Part shown: piece by piece, positions 1-9,521 of the stretch | How the letters are laid out: each line of letters begins with the position of its first letter | Position numbering within the stretch: position 1 is the stretch's first letter | Assembly: GCA_018287875.1 (NCBI GenBank) | Contig: JAGVVL010000022.1 | Location: forward strand, 4,464,001-4,528,000 | From: Nigrospora sphaerica | Lineage: Eukaryota; Ascomycota; Sordariomycetes; Amphisphaeriales; Apiosporaceae | Direction of reading: 5' to 3' | Length of the DNA: 64,000 nt | Notes under the pieces: generated by a model | Database searches by the model: none | Told to the model about the DNA's origin: nothing | Seen by the model: only the letters and a program-made list of their open reading frames with translations | Made by a program: the position numbers and the translations under genes

Positions 1-201
1 CACGTCGGTCCGGGCGAACCGGTAGCTGGGACTGGGTCGGGTTTCGCTTTCCGGCTCTAGATCACCGTTCACAACCAGGGCACCCAGCGATAATAGCAGC
101 TCGACCACGGCCAGACCGATGCCCTTGGAGCCCCCCGTGACGATGACGACCTTGCCCTGAAGACCCACCAAGTCCTTGTCGTCGATGCTGAACTCGGCCA
201 T
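1..201 (-). CDS. Short-chain dehydrogenase/reductase, 5' part only
   Basis: The reading frame starts at the ATG read from 201 down and runs off the left edge of the window, so about 67 N-terminal residues are visible. They contain KVVIVTGGSKGIGLAVVELL, the beta1-loop-alpha1 unit of the Rossmann fold with the TGxxxGIG dinucleotide-binding motif of classical SDR enzymes. After it comes LVVNGDLEPE, where the acidic residue at the end of beta2 usually discriminates NAD(H) from NADP(H). SDR enzymes reduce or oxidise hydroxyl/keto groups on small substrates; the substrate cannot be inferred here. No stop or frameshift is seen in the visible part. The catalytic Tyr-Lys would lie outside the window. 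Confidence 0.85.
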   Translation of the reverse strand, partial: MAEFSIDDKDLVGLQGKVVIVTGGSKGIGLAVVELLLSLGALVVNGDLEPESETRPSPSYRFARTDV

Positions 202-637
202 GGTGTGAGAGCTGTCTGCAGTTGAAGAGAAGGAGAATGGGATGATCCTAAGGATGTAACGATTGCAGCTGTACTATTAGGAGCTGGCGGGAAGGAATCC
301 TAAATGGGATGGAGGGTGTGACAAGGATGTCCCTCTCTACCCCTCACGGATAACCACATCCAGTTGGTAGGACCACCGCCCTCCAAGACTGCGGCAACAC
401 CCGGACGGAAAATCCTGCCGAAGGAGCATTTCATCAGGACGCTGACGGCGCAACTTCGGGTCGTTCATCCAGCCCGACGTAGTTGGACCCCGTTCGGCTC
501 GCATCGGGAGAAGTCTCGGTCCTTGTTCAATGCTCGATCCATTTCTTTGTTACCGTTCGAGAGGGTCACCATGACTTCAGTTACAAATGATGAGCCTTTG
601 CTATTTTTCGATATCCTTTCCCATTCGCTTTTTTTAG
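202..637. other. Intergenic, no gene recognised
   Basis: This stretch lies between the start of the SDR gene and the stop codon of the SAT4-like gene on the same strand, and would include the SDR promoter. Its short frames (for example around 364-801 on the plus strand) begin at non-ATG codons, match nothing I recognise and partly run antisense to the SAT4 exon. Confidence 0.6.
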
Positions 638-1000
638 TTAATGAACGGTTGGTGAAAGGGCGGCTTCACTTCCACTTTCGCTTCGCGCGTCGGCGCGATA
701 TCCTCCATCGTTGCACAGTTCCACCATACTCATATCATCGCACCTGTGTGTGGGTTTTCGCCCGGAGCAGGCGCTCGATTGTTGTCCACTGGGGCAGTTA
801 AGATCTGCCTGGCTTTTGGCCTTGCACACAATGATTGTAATGATCGGTCCCACCATGGGAAGGCTGATACAGATGACAGTGACGTTGGGCTCCAGGCAAG
901 CCAGAAAATCAGACCATATTCCAGTAAACATTATGTCGAGCTTACGCTTGGCGTCAAATCCATCTTTGTACCCTTTCACCATAGTATCCATAAGGATATC
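638..1000 (-). pseudogene. SAT4/PTH11-like membrane protein, C-terminal part cut off by a LINE
   Basis: Read on the minus strand, this segment encodes VKGYKDGFDAKRKLDIMFTG followed by a tryptophan-led hydrophobic helix (WSDFLACLEPNVTVICISLP) and a polar tail ending at a TAA at 638-640. That is the usual end of the fungal rhodopsin/SAT4 domain (last extracellular loop, TM7, cytoplasmic tail). The rest of the gene lies at 12,902-13,814 on the same strand, 12 kb away. The two parts are separated by the LINE and its nested copia element. The coding sequence before the breakpoint (FATTVAIVR at 12,902-12,920) and after it fit together well by family pattern, although the exact junction near 990-1,000 is unclear. 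The allele should be non-functional. Confidence 0.7.
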
Positions 1001-2029
1001 AAGGCCCCTAAGACATACGCTGCTGCTACCACCGCTATAACCGCCGCTCCCTTACCTAGAGCCCCTCAGATAGCCAAGGCGCTTCCTCCCCGTCAGGAAC
1101 GAGAGATCACCGTTAAGGCCACAGAGATAGAAGGACGCACCTACGCAGAGATCGTTCGCAAGGTTAACGCCGCCGCAGGGAGAGAGGCAGCAGTAGCAGC
1201 ACGCAAGCTCCCTAGCGGAGACTACGCCATCACATGCAAGACAGCGGCGGAAAAACAAGCCCTAGAAGCCGACCTAGACTGGACTGCCGAGGCCTTCGGA
1301 GAGAATGCCTCCATCCAGAAGAGAAAGATCCTAATTGTGGCCCACGGTATCAACAAGGAAGCCATAGAGGCGAGCCAGGGGCAGCTAGGAGCCCAACTCC
1401 GAAACCAGCCTGGCGGCCCCATCGATGTCCTAGAAGCGAAGCTCCCTCGCAACGCCAAGACGTCGTCTAGGAAGGTCACAACTCTATATATCGCAGTCGC
1501 CACGGTCCAACAAGCAGAACAACTATGCCGAGACGGCCTCATCTGGCAGTATGGCTATTATCCATGCGAGCCTTTCGCTGAGGGAGCGCAGCTTAAGCAG
1601 TGTTACCGTTGCTATCGATATGGGCACATTGCCCGAGTCTGCCGCCATGCACGACGATGCGGGCTCTGCTCCTCGACTAAGCACGAGGAAAAAGAATGCC
1701 CGGAAACAGAGAATCAGAGCCGATATTGCTGTCCAGCATGCCGAGGACCACACACCGCGTGGTCTAAGGAGTGTCCAGTCCGCCAGGAGCAGGTCCAGAT
1801 CGCTAAGGCTGCTTATGTCACGAGACCGAAGGGATTCGCACTGCCCTCACATGAACCCCCTAAGCCAACAGCCGAGGACTGGCAGACAGTACAGCCGCGG
1901 AAGCGTCGAGCAACCAGCTGCCGCATTAGAAGCACTGGCAGAGCCCGCAGCAGAGCCCACGAAGAGACAGACGACATGGACATCGAAACGCCGGAGTCAA
2001 CACTAAACAGCATCCACGCTCGACCATGA
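1000..2029 (+). pseudogene. LINE ORF1 (gag-like RNA-binding protein), N-terminus missing
   Basis: The frame stays open to a TGA at 2027-2029. Near its C-terminus are cysteine-rich knuckles: CYRCYRYGHIARVC (C-x2-C-x4-H-x4-C), then CGLCSSTKHEEKEC and a third CPACRGPHTAWSKEC. This is the arrangement of Tad/I-type ORF1 proteins, which bind the element RNA. Upstream is a region with RTYAEIVRKVNAAAG, typical of the folded part of ORF1. The open frame formally extends left to 746, but 638-1,000 is antisense to a host exon, so I do not count it as ORF1. The stop overlaps the ORF2 start as ATGA (2026-2029), suggesting termination-coupled reinitiation of ORF2. Confidence 0.75.
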
Positions 2030-2239
2030 CAGCGCTAAGGATCCTACACTGGAACACGCAGAAAAGTAAGAAAGCACAGATCCCGGCAGTCGATGCCATC
2101 TCCGAAGAGTACGATATCCTAGCTATCCAAGAGCCCTGGAGAAACCCACATATACCGACTACCTACTGCCCGAGATCCTCCCCGTACTACCTTCTCTATG
2201 CCGCCGAGGGAGGCAGGGCTTGCATTTACATTAATAAGA
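2026..2239 (+). pseudogene. LINE ORF2, start of the endonuclease domain
   Basis: ORF2 begins at the ATG of the ATGA overlap. Its first residues, LRILHWNTQKSK and ILAIQEPW, are the first two motifs of the endonuclease/exonuclease/phosphatase fold (metal-binding Asn and Glu). The frame is interrupted after INK by the copia element; the last five bases, 2235-2239 (TAAGA), are the target-site duplication. Translation into the copia LTR would add about 33 foreign residues before a stop. The frame resumes exactly at 9717 when the insert and one TSD copy are removed. Confidence 0.85.
2235..2239. repeat. Target-site duplication TAAGA, left
   Basis: TAAGA directly precedes the left copia LTR. The same five bases follow the right LTR at 9712-9716. 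Five bp is the usual integrase footprint of Ty1/copia elements. Confidence 0.95.
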
Positions 2240-2429
2240 TGTCGCACTTCAGGGGACGTGAGGAACGAGGTTCTAGTTGTTCTATTAGGAAAAACAAAGG
2301 AAAACTATCTGAGGATCCAGAGGTAGATATAGTAGCTCCGTAGCCCGCCTGACAGGCTAGGCTCTTGAGCTTACATAAAGTCACGTGACCTGGTAGGCTT
2401 GTTAGTGACGATAGGCTCGTCTCGCGACA
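2240..2429 (-). repeat. Copia 3' LTR (190 bp)
   Basis: This copy is identical to the LTR at 9,522-9,711. In element sense it starts TGTCGCGAGACG and ends GAAGTGCGACA; the termini are short imperfect inverted repeats (TGTCGC/GCGACA). A third copy of the family is the solo LTR at 15,568-15,757. Confidence 0.95.
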
Positions 2430-2438
2430 CACCCCCTC
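2430..2438 (-). other. Polypurine tract of the copia element
   Basis: Read in element sense, GAGGGGGTG lies directly upstream of the 3' LTR. A purine run in this place primes plus-strand DNA synthesis in LTR retrotransposons. The run contains one T, so the exact primer ends are not certain. Confidence 0.6.
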
Positions 2439-2878
2439 AGCCGAACCGATCCGCTCGGTGTGGCTGAAAATCGCTTGGTAAGGGTCCTGTGAAGCGATCC
2501 TTTTGACATTTCGCTTGCGGGCTGCGATCATCCCTAAGATCGGACGATGAGTTGTTGTAAGTAATAGCCGCGCATTGAGATCAGACGATGAGTTGTTCTG
2601 ATCAATAGCACGTCAGAACCCCTCGCAGCCGCAACTCGTGCGAAGTCACAACTCCTCTCTTTGAATGCGGCACGTCCGCATCTTGACTCCTCTCGTCGGT
2701 GAGAGCCGCTGTGCTGCTTCACTGCACGCGTTGCTTAGCGATATCTTCGTCGTCTAAACTCTCGCGCTGCTTCTGAGTGAGTCAGTGTCCCGTCACTCGC
2801 TGCCCAGGTGGATTTATCGCGAGTTTGGCAGCTTCGGTGAGCAACTTCGAATGGGGCGTGTCCTCAGAGGCTTAAGGG
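2439..2878. other. Copia 3' region between LTR and antisense gene
   Basis: No coding frame is recognised here. A nearly repeated word, ATCGGACGATGAGTTGTT / ATCAGACGATGAGTTGTT, occurs at about 2,540 and 2,581. The region would serve as the upstream control region of the antisense gene starting at 3,015. Confidence 0.5.
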
Positions 2879-2884
2879 TATAAA
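2879..2884 (+). promoter_or_regulatory. TATA box of the antisense gene in copia
   Basis: TATAAA occurs 131 bp upstream of the ATG at 3015. It is followed by pyrimidine-rich stretches (CTTCTTCTTCCCCTT, CTTCTTCTCGCC), a common layout of fungal core promoters. Confidence 0.5.
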
Positions 2885-3014
2885 GGAAGTCCTCCCCGGG
2901 CTTCTTCTTCCCCTTATCATCATCATTGCGCTTCCCACTGTCTTCTGCACTTCTTCTCTCGCCTTTCAGGCCATCCATCCAGCTTCTTCTCGCCATTTTC
3001 CAGTATCATCAGCA

Positions 3015-3949
3015 ATGTCTGCCGGTTTGTTCGCACCTCGCCTGTTCTCTGGTGCTCATTTTGCTAACTTTTCGCTTCATAGCGGTTGGCCAGGGCAGTG
3101 GCGGGCGTGCGCCTTTCCAGGGCAGCGGCAAGCCTGGCCGCGATCACGAGGACAGCGAGTCCGACATAGACCCCGAGGAGCTCAAGCGTGCCAGAGAGCT
3201 CATTAAGCGCGCCAGGGCCAAGGACAAGGCTCGCAAGGCCGCCAGCCCGTCTCGCGCTGAGATGGCTATTCTGCGGCGCCAGAAAGGTGACTTGCGCTTC
3301 ACACCCTGTCTCCCTGTTTGCGTGGTGCCGAGCGTCATTCTCGTGGCCATTGCCACGATACTCGCTGCCAGGTGCCTTGAAGTGCTACGAGTGCACTTTA
3401 AACAACCATCAGTGCGAGGAGGTGCCCGAGTGGCTTGCCCTAGCTGCTCGTTCCCTGTTGCGTGAGCTGAACCGCCCGGTCCAGAACGTTGTGAGTACCT
3501 TTTTGCTGCTGATTCTCCTGCTGGCTGTTCTAACAGGCTTGAAGCCTCAGATTCGTCGCATGAGAGCAACCGTGAAGGGCTTGCGCGACCTGCATGGCCT
3601 TCCCGATGACCACACGCTTCTTGGAGGCGACGTGGGCTCTCCTGAGCCTCGCAGCGCTCCTGCGTCCGACAGCTCTTCGCCGCTCTCTTCCCCTCCACCT
3701 TCTGAGTCTTCTCCAGCGCCCGAGACGCCTACGCCTGGCCCTAGTGCGCGTACCAAGCTGCCTGAGAGGCGTAGCGAGCGGAGAAAGTAGGACTTGAGCT
3801 CGAGCTCCAGTTCCTCCAGTGTTTCCGGCGACAATCCTGCGGAGCTTGGCCCCATTGTGGAGCTCAGGGAGCGCGCTCCTCGCGTGCAGTACCACACGAA
3901 GGAGGCTCAGAGGAAGGGAAAGCAGGGTCGGTGCGTTTATAGATACTAA
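3015..3949 (+). pseudogene. Spliced gene of unknown function, antisense inside the copia element
   Basis: I infer four exons: 3015-3024, 3083-3286, 3372-3490 and 3551-3790 (stop TAG). Introns are 58, 85 and 60 nt with GT/AG ends and phases that match. CTAAC branch points are visible in introns 1 (3064-3068) and 3 (just before the AG at 3549-3550); intron 2 lacks a clear one. The product of 190 aa has an acidic stretch (DHEDSESDIDPEE), a strongly basic helix (RARELIKRARAKDKARK), a Cys motif CYECTLNNHQC (C-x2-C-x6-C), and a Ser/Pro-rich tail. The frame stays coding-like for 52 more codons past the TAG (poly-Ser, then YHTKEAQRKGKQ) to a TAA at 3947-3949, so the TAG at 3788-3790 looks like a recent nonsense mutation. 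It ends 42 bp from, and convergent with, the pol frame. A DNA- or RNA-binding role is possible from the charge and Cys pattern, but I recognise no named family. Confidence 0.6.
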
Positions 3950-3991
3950 AGCCCTGCTCTTAGCAGCAGGTAGTATCTTGTCCACGATGCT

Positions 3992-4908
3992 TTAAGATTC
4001 TTCAATCCATATGCGTTGTTTTCCATTCTCTGCTTCCTCAATCGCTTGTCGGATGTCCTGAAGGTTGAGAGTCGCTCTAAATTGCTCAAATCTCGCCCGT
4101 GGTAGATTCTTCGTTAGTCCGTCGGCTGGCATGTCCTTTGTGGCGAGATAGATCAATTGAAATGAGCCCCTGGAGTATTCTTGGCGGAGCCAGAGGTTGT
4201 GTATATCAACGTGCCTTAGCTTCGTAGATACCCTCTCCTGATTGCCGATGACAAGGCGTATCGTCTGCTGGTTATCGCAGGAGATGCTAAAAGGCACGTC
4301 CAGGACGAGTTGGATGTCTCTGAATAGCCTCTGAAGTGCCATGGTCTCCTTGGCTGTCTCGCTGAGCGCCAGAAGCTCTGCCTCCGTGGTGGAAGTGGTA
4401 ACTGTCGCTTGTCGGCTGGCCTTCCAGGCTACTGGTCCTCCGAATAGCTGGATGAGGTATCCCTGGGAAGAACGACGCGTCTCCGGATCGTCTGCAAATG
4501 AAGCATCCGTTGAGATAACTAGCGCTTGTGGGATAGACTGCACTGGTTTCTTCATTCCGTAGCGTATCGACACGTATCGAGTGCTAAACGCGTACCGTAT
4601 GCACCAGTCAGCTGCCTCGAGATGCTCTTGACTTGGATTCGTGAGGAAGCGAGATAGCTGTGAGCAGGCGAAGGAAAGGTCCGGCCTGATCATAATAGCG
4701 CTGTAGAGGATGCTCCCAACGCGTTCCTGGTAAGCTTTAACTCGGTGAGCTGGAGCAGTGTCTTGATAAGCTTCCAAGGCTGTGGACGGGAGTGGCGTCG
4801 CTGGTGACTTGTCGTCCTGGAGGTTAAAACGTCTCGCTATCTTCTCAAGATAGCTGTCATGCGAGAGCCAGAGTAATCCCTCGTTTCTCTTACGAGTGAC
4901 CCTGACCC
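3992..4908 (-). pseudogene. Copia RNase H domain
   Basis: The frame contains the copia RNase H signature: STDASFADD, then TTSTTEAELLALSE, SCDNQQTIRL and LRHVDIHNLWLR, giving the D-E-D-(H)D catalytic set. It also has the C-terminal KDMPADGLTK motif. The enzyme would degrade the RNA strand of the RNA:DNA hybrid. It lies one frame off the RT: the join falls at a C4 run on the plus strand (4906-4909), and adding one base there would restore a continuous pol frame. It ends with a TAA at 3992-3994. Confidence 0.88.
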
Positions 4909-6399
4909 CAGGTAGTAGCCCACAGATCCTTGGTCTTTTAGCTCATAAATCCCCTTGAGGGCTTCGATTAAGGCGAGTGCCTCCTCTTTAGCTTGTGGGC
5001 TATAACAGACTAGGAAATCGTCCACATAGAACACAACGAAGATCGTGCGTTTCTCGTTATAGAACAGGCAGGGTTCCTCAGGTGTGCTAACAAGCCCAAG
5101 TCTTCGAAGTGAGCTCGAGAAGTCTCGGAACCATAGTTGAGGTGATTCCTTGAGTCCATAGAGTGCTCTGTTCAGCTTGAGACAGTATCCTGGCCTTTCA
5201 TAGCCTGGTGGATGTTCCACGAAGATTGGTTCGGAGTTTTCTGCGAAAAGTGCGTTCAGGAATGCGTTGACAACGTCGAACTGTCTGACTTCCCAGTCGA
5301 AGTAGGCTGCTAGGGCCATGATAATCCTGAAGGACTTCGAGGCTAGCGTAGCAGCGTACGTGCTGGCTAGTGAAGTGACAATCTGCTTATCTCCTCGCAC
5401 GCAGATCCTTGCTTTGCAGCGAAGGTGCTTGTTGTTCTCATCGAATTTATCGGTGAAAACCCATTTTAAGGGCAGCTTGAAGAGCGAGGGAGCGTCTGGA
5501 ACCTCCTCCCAGGCTTTCATAGCCACTGCCTTGTCGATCTCGAGCTTGGTAGCTTATCTGAACTGCTCTCCTCTGGGGTGAGTAGCTAATTCACGCCAGA
5601 ACTTGGGTGGAGGAGCGAAGCCCTGCGGTCCGCTTGGTTCGTCTAGCTCCTTGAGTGCTCTTTGAGACCGTGTTGACGCGAATATTCGCGCATGAATGGT
5701 TCTCAGGAGGTCCTCATCTTGGTTCGTGGCCTCCTTAGCGAGACAGGTGCTTAGGAGAGCATCGAGATGATCAGTCTCTTGTTGGGTTATCTCCTTGAGC
5801 CCGAATAGCAGCGAAAGGAACGACTGCTGATCCGTTTCCTGTTCTCTCTGGAGTCTCGAGCTCCTCCTCGCTGGTTGCGTCGGCTGTGAGGCTCGGGATC
5901 TCCTACCCCTAGTTGCTCTGCGGCTCTCAGGCGGTCTCTGGTCCGTCTCTTCGTCAAGAGGCCGAACATTAATTTCGTCATGGATCTTTTCTTGTAGATC
6001 CGTCTCTGGAGTCTGACCTTGCAGTCTCTGAGGAGCTATCCTCTGGTCTGGAGACTGACCATGCAGTCTCTGAGGAGCTATGCTCCGGTCTGGTGTCCCA
6101 GTTGAGCTCGTCGGCCTGCGCGCCGAGATGCCTGCTGGTTCTGACACTTCGGGTGAGCCTGAGAGTGGCCGCTCTGCTGCTCGTCCCGTGTTTTCTGACC
6201 CTGACTCTCCAGCAGTTGCAACTGGCTGGTGATCACTGGATCTATGCTGTGGTTCGCTTATGAGGTGTTCCGTAAGGTAAAGCATGCTATTTTCGCCCTC
6301 CGGCTCACTTGACTGGCGACCAGGCGTAAGAAGTCCTGTCTGTGCATCCGACATCCCAGGCCCATGAATTCCTTGGATGTCTTCAGGTGCGCGTCTCAC
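4837..6399 (-). pseudogene. Copia linker and reverse transcriptase domain
   Basis: The first 280 residues are a low-complexity hinge rich in Arg, Glu and Ser, as usual between copia integrase and RT. An in-frame TAA at 5554-5556 separates it from the RT, which continues in the same frame. RT motifs are KWVFTDKFDENN, ARICVRGDKQ, FDVVNAFLNA (first catalytic Asp) and FYVDDFLV (YVDD active site). Integrase and this frame are out of register at a second C4 run (6399-6402 on the plus strand). With the stop and both shifts this segment cannot be made as one polyprotein. Confidence 0.88.
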
Positions 6400-7622
6400 C
6401 CCGAGTTCTTGTCGACTGGTCCCTCGGGTGTGTCCGGCACCCCCGAGTCCACGAGATGAGCCTCTCGAGTGGAGTCGGGACGTGTTTCAGGACTTATGGC
6501 GTCGTCTAGCTCCTCAAGAGCTTCCCAGAGCGGCATCGACTCGTTTGTAAAGCCTGCTTCGCTCAGTGGGATCTCTGAGGGCTGAACTTCCAGATATTCT
6601 ATCGCCTCTGGCTCAAGACGTTGCGAGTCTCGGCTATAATAGAACTGCGTCTCGTCGAAGGTGACGTCTCGCGTCTGAATGACTCTGCCGTGCTTAGGCA
6701 ACCAGATCCTGTAGATGTTCCTAGCGGCGTAACCTACTAGATAACCGATCTGAGCCCTTGGTTGAACTTTGAACGCTCGTCGGTCCAGCCCAGCCGCTCG
6801 TCTCTGATGTAACGCATACGCTTTGCAGCCGAACACGTATATCCCAGACCAGTCTGGCCGCAGGTCTACGTGGATGTCACGCACCTGAGCTGGGCTGTAC
6901 CGCTCCTCATTTTGCAAAAACCAGGAGTCTAGCACCTCATCTGGGCTTCGGAAGCGTTGCGCCTGTGATGGGCACATGTTGATAAGCTTGGTTGCCGCTC
7001 TCGTTGCTTCCGGCCAGAGCGCCTCGGGTAGCTTGGCGTGCTCCCTTAGCTTCAGTGCCCTATTGATGACCTCCTGACCTGCTCTTTCTGAGCCCCCATT
7101 CGGCTCATGGGTGTTCGGAGGGGATATCTCCAGTTCGATTCCTTCCTCCTCTGCCCAACGCTCATATTCGGTCATGCCCTGGATTGCTATCACCCCCTTC
7201 TCCCCGTCGTGCTTGAGGATTGCGATGTGAAGGTTGTAGCGCCTGAGGACATGCCTTTCGAAGCTTCGCAGTATTCGAAATAGCTGCGTGTGTGACTTGG
7301 TAGGCGAAGTGAACGACCAAAGCTTTCCGCTGTAATCATCCTTCAGGACTATTAACCAGCGAGACCCATCATACCCACGTGGATAGTCAAATAGGTCCCA
7401 GAGCACCCTAAAGAATGGTCTTGGGGCTCTTTCTGCTGGAATTCGACTGATAAGTCGTCTGGCGTCCGTAAGTCTGCAAGTCTCACACTCCGTGAGCGTC
7501 TCGCCTTTGAAAGCGACATTCTGTCCTCTCTCAGCGAGTTTTCTGAGCGCATCTCGGCCTAGGTGTCCAGCCCTAGCATACCAGAGTGCCTCAGAATCCA
7601 TCCGTATCCTTGGTCTTGTTTG
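6396..7622 (-). pseudogene. Copia integrase
   Basis: The N-terminal zinc-binding part is visible as LWYARAGHLGRDALRKL and CETCRL. The catalytic core follows with VLWDLFDYP, LKDDYSGKLW and PNTHEPNGGSERAG, supplying the D-D-E residues. Downstream is the conserved GYLVGY plus WLPKHGRVIQTRDVTFDE segment of copia integrases. The frame is in register with gag-protease but separated from it by a TAA at 7623-7625. It ends at a TGA (6396-6398) just after the place where a single base seems to be missing. Confidence 0.9.
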
Positions 7623-9371
7623 TTAAGCTTCACCCGTGGGTGCTTTTCGTATAGCGGGAAACGCTCTCACTGTCCCAGCCGGTGCGGAGATGACTTGAGA
7701 GGCGAAAGAGAAGTAGGAGTAAAGAGGCTTGTATTCGAAGAACGTAAGGTTGCCTACTCTTTCCAACTTTCGCACCAGGACGCCTTCTCCGTGCTCACCA
7801 TAGCGTAGAGAGCACTCTCTGCCATGGTACCAGATCCCTGCTTTCAGGAGTTTCGCCTCTGAGATGATGTTGGTGTGGAATCCTTCGACTAGTTGCACGT
7901 CATGTAGCACCAGGTCTACCTTGCCACCCTTGGGACTATTCAGTAAGCCCCTTAGGATCCTTGTGCCTGATCCCTTGATGGAAAAGGCCGACGAACCTGC
8001 CTCCACAACTGATCCAGGACGCGCAGGAGTGTAGCTTCCCTCCTCAAGTAGCTCCATAGAGTTGACAATGTGCGAGGAACCGCAACTGTCAACGACAGTC
8101 GACTGTGAGAGGTTGTGCGGGCCGATTTGAGCGGTAACAGCCAGGTTAATGTTGGCAGGCATGGGAAAGGTCTCAGGGACGATAGTAACCGCGACGAACG
8201 GTTCAGAGGTGGTCTGTCCTGCTTCCTCACCCGGCTTCTTCCCCTCGATGAGCTTGCGGAGTGTGCCCCAGTGATTGGACATGGCTCTTTCTCGTATTTC
8301 CTTTGCCTTAGCGTTGGTGAGGCCTCGGAACTTGACTCCGTTAGGTAGGAGGTCCGCAGAGCCATTCAGGGCAAACTGGAGACGTCTGCACACCCTGGGT
8401 TCCCATTGGTGCTTCTCTCCGCGAGGCAGGCAGGGACAGGCGTGTAAAGTGCCATTCTTCCGCTTTCTCGCCTGTGAGGTGGTCTGATGGGCTTCTCCTT
8501 GATCTCCTAACGTGGCGAATGACTTGTGACGTCTGTCTAGCGTGCTAGAAGAAGTCACCTGCTCAAGAAAGATGGAGCTCAGCTGAGTTAGCGTGAGTAG
8601 TTCCTTTCCCGTCACTTCGGCTTTGAGGATATCGTCCAATTGAATCTGAGCCCATTGTGGAGCCATGCGCTCACGAACTGCCTTTAGAAACGCCTTTATT
8701 GCAAGTGCGCCTTGCACTTCAGGGATCCCATGGGCATCGGCGAGAGCGTGAATAGCGGTGAACTCGGCGTGCCAGGCTTCTGGAGAGATTCCCCCTTTTG
8801 ACGCGCTTGTCAGGACTCGCTGGTAGCGTTCTTGTATTGCGGAGAGGACAGAGGAGTCCGCCGGCTGATACTGCTTCCTTAGTTCCTTAAGAAGCTTCTG
8901 GAGCGTGTTGGTCTTGCTTCGCTCGACAGTCGTGGTCGTTCCGCTCTCAATAGCAGCGGTGGCATCGGTAGCTATTCTGACAAGCTCGAGTTTCTTCTCC
9001 TGGGCTTCGATGCGTCCGTAAGCTGCCGTGAGATACTCCTTTTTGACCGTCTGCTTGACCCATTCGGTCAGAAACAGATAATGGTTGTTAAGAGTGTTCC
9101 AAGTGCTTGTGTCGGCAGCAAAGGTTCGCAGTTCTCGTTGAAAGCGCCTCTCTGCTGCGTCCAGTGCAGTCGGAGAGTCTGAATTCGCTCCTTGAGGCTC
9201 CTAGTAGACTGGTCTTTCTGGAGGATTGTTGATGTAGCTGTTAGGCTCCGCGTCTGGGTTGATGTAGTCCCAGATACGTCGATCTTCAGCTCCTCTCCGA
9301 AGCGAGTTGTACCAATCAGGCCAGTCGTACTTGCTGACGAGCAGGACCTTCGTGAGCGTTTGGTCGGACAT
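7623..9371 (-). pseudogene. Copia gag and protease, with an amber codon at residue 57
   Basis: I place the start at the ATG read from 9371, just downstream of the primer-binding site. The frame opens with DWPDWYNSLRRGAEDRRIW, a gag N-terminus common in fungal copia elements. Codon 57 (9201-9203) is TAG, after which the frame remains open for about 525 codons to a TAA at 7623-7625. Later features are a Cys/His cluster CPCLPRGEKHQWEPRVC (nucleocapsid-like), and the protease with VVDSCGSSHIVN, where DSC replaces the usual DSG/DTG. Both stops are one C-to-T change away from Gln codons, compatible with RIP, but readthrough of TAG cannot be excluded. Confidence 0.8.
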
Positions 9372-9510
9372 GTTGAACAGGGTTCGCAGTGAGGCTGGTC
9401 TCAGCTGCGAGTAAATGGATGGATGGATGGAAATGGGGTTTGAAGAGAGTCCTCACGATCCTGAGACTTGTGCAGCGTTTTAAGTGCGTTGAGAGACGCA
9501 AGTAAAGGCC

Positions 9511-9521
9511 GGGCTCATAAC
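9511..9521 (-). other. Copia primer-binding site matching the initiator tRNA-Met anticodon arm
   Basis: The plus strand directly next to the 5' LTR reads GGGCTCATAAC, the sequence of the eukaryotic initiator tRNA-Met anticodon stem-loop (CAT anticodon). In element sense this is GTTATGAGCCC, complementary to that tRNA. Drosophila copia and yeast Ty5 are primed by a half-tRNA cleaved in this loop; the same mode is inferred here. Complementarity may extend into GGCC at 9507-9510. Confidence 0.75.

Noticed and set aside
746..1000. Left extension of the LINE ORF1 frame to 746
   Set aside because: It begins at a GTG and lies antisense to the SAT4-like C-terminal exon; the protein character of ORF1 starts only near 1,000.
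9511..9521. Possible tRNA gene because of the anticodon-arm sequence
   Set aside because: Only the anticodon stem-loop is present, at the exact place of a primer-binding site; no acceptor stem or T arm surrounds it.
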